Positions 5,250-5,788 of a DNA stretch of 5,788 nucleotides are shown here, piece after piece; positions within the stretch are counted from its first letter, which is position 1, and every line of letters starts with the position of its first letter. This DNA is from Lysobacterales bacterium (lineage in GTDB: Bacteria > Pseudomonadota > Gammaproteobacteria > Xanthomonadales > Rhodanobacteraceae), in NCBI GenBank assembly GCA_013298265.1, contig JAAFHE010000284.1, positions 1 through 5,788 on the forward strand. Reading direction: 5' to 3'. A program made the translations under genes and the position numbers. The notes under the pieces are model-generated. The model worked only from the letters and a program-made list of their open reading frames with translations, was not told the origin of the DNA and searched no databases.

Positions 5250-5788
5250 AGAACCACGCGAACTTCGCGATGAAGACCACGGCGACGACGCCGACCGCCG
5301 GCGGAATTTCGCGCCAGCGTCCGGCGAGCAGCTTGATGCCGGTATAGGTGATGAATCCGAACGCGATGCCGTGCGCGATCGAGAACGTCAGCGGCATGGC
5401 CAGCGCGCAGATCACGGCCGGCGCGGTTTCGGTCAGGTCGTCCCAGTCGATTTCGGCCAGGCCGCGGCTCATGAGGATCGCGACATAGATCAGTGCCGGC
5501 GCGGTCGCAAACGGCGGCACCGTCGCCGCGAGCGGCGACACGAACAGCGCCGCCAGGAACAGCAGCGCGACGACGACCGCGGTCAGGCCCGTGCGTCCGC
5601 CCACGGCCGTGCCGGCGGCACTCTCGATATAGGCCGTCGTCGACGAGGTGCCCAGCGCTGCACCGGCCGCGATCGCGCTGGAGTCGGCCAGCAGCGCCCG
5701 GCGCAGGCGCGGCAGACGGCCCTGTTTGTCGAGCAACCCGGCACGATGGCTCACGCCAATGAGCGTGCCGGTGGCGTCGAACAGTTCG
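5248..5788 (-). CDS. NCS2/AzgA-type purine permease, C-terminal part (runs off right edge)
   Basis: About 179 C-terminal residues are visible; the start lies beyond 5788. The first visible residues ELFDATGTLIGVSHRAGLLD, followed by LLADSSAIAAGAALGTSSTTAYIESAAG, are signature stretches of the AzgA/PbuG/AdeP/GhxP branch of nucleobase:cation symporters (COG2252), where they line the substrate site. Further hydrophobic segments include LTAVVVALLFLAALFV, the PFATAPALIYVAILM stretch, ICALAMPLTFSIAHGIAFGFITY and the last helix VGVVAVVFIAKFAWF. The family imports adenine, guanine or hypoxanthine by proton symport across the inner membrane; which purine is used cannot be told from this part. Full members have about 430-450 residues, so roughly 40 percent is present. 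A GTG at 5754 is only an internal codon, since the family motif continues upstream of it. The stop codon lies in the shared hairpin. Confidence 0.92.
   Translation of the reverse strand, partial: ELFDATGTLIGVSHRAGLLDKQGRLPRLRRALLADSSAIAAGAALGTSSTTAYIESAAGTAVGGRTGLTAVVVALLFLAALFVSPLAATVPPFATAPALIYVAILMSRGLAEIDWDDLTETAPAVICALAMPLTFSIAHGIAFGFITYTGIKLLAGRWREIPPAVGVVAVVFIAKFAWF

Noticed and set aside
4632..5273. A 213-codon plus-strand frame that includes the ATG at 4770
   Set aside because: The product is Arg/His/Gln-rich without recognisable structure, has no ribosome binding site at 4632 or 4770, runs through the terminator hairpin, and overlaps the far more protein-like frame from 4801.

Overview
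This GC-rich, gene-dense window looks like chromosomal core sequence from a gammaproteobacterium, probably of the Xanthomonadales (Lysobacter/Dokdonella/Rhodanobacter-like). The taxonomic call is an inference from the high GC, strong GC3 bias and gene content, not from a marker gene. I see no mobile element, CRISPR array, tRNA or rRNA, and nothing that looks recently acquired.

Left part (1-3734, all minus strand). A compact operon reads right to left: an optional 33-codon leader ORF, an RDD-family membrane protein, a SpoIIM/DUF95 membrane protein, a DUF4129 membrane protein, and a DUF4350 protein cut by the left edge. Junctions are tight: 4-bp gap, 11-bp overlap, ATGA overlap. This gene set usually travels with a MoxR-type AAA+ ATPase and DUF58 proteins, which would lie beyond the left edge. 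The products probably form, or serve, one inner-membrane assembly of poorly known function.

Middle (3779-4537, minus strand). This is trhO (yceA family), a rhodanese-type tRNA uridine-34 hydroxylase in a short form. A TACAAT box six bases before its ATG, with no Shine-Dalgarno, suggests a leaderless mRNA. The spacer between trhO and the RDD gene holds a candidate promoter and the leader ORF.

Right part. A 263-bp spacer separates divergent trhO from a plus-strand gene (4801-5208) for an unrecognised protein of about 135 residues. It converges on a minus-strand purine permease of the NCS2/AzgA type, cut by the right edge. A 12-bp perfect stem lies between the two and contains the permease stop codon.

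No large new system is evident. The most unusual signals concern translation starts. The 4801-5208 gene has a well-placed GGAGA followed by AGG where ATG would be expected. The RDD gene has no ATG at its natural N-terminus and may start at a CTG overlapping the leader ORF's stop codon.
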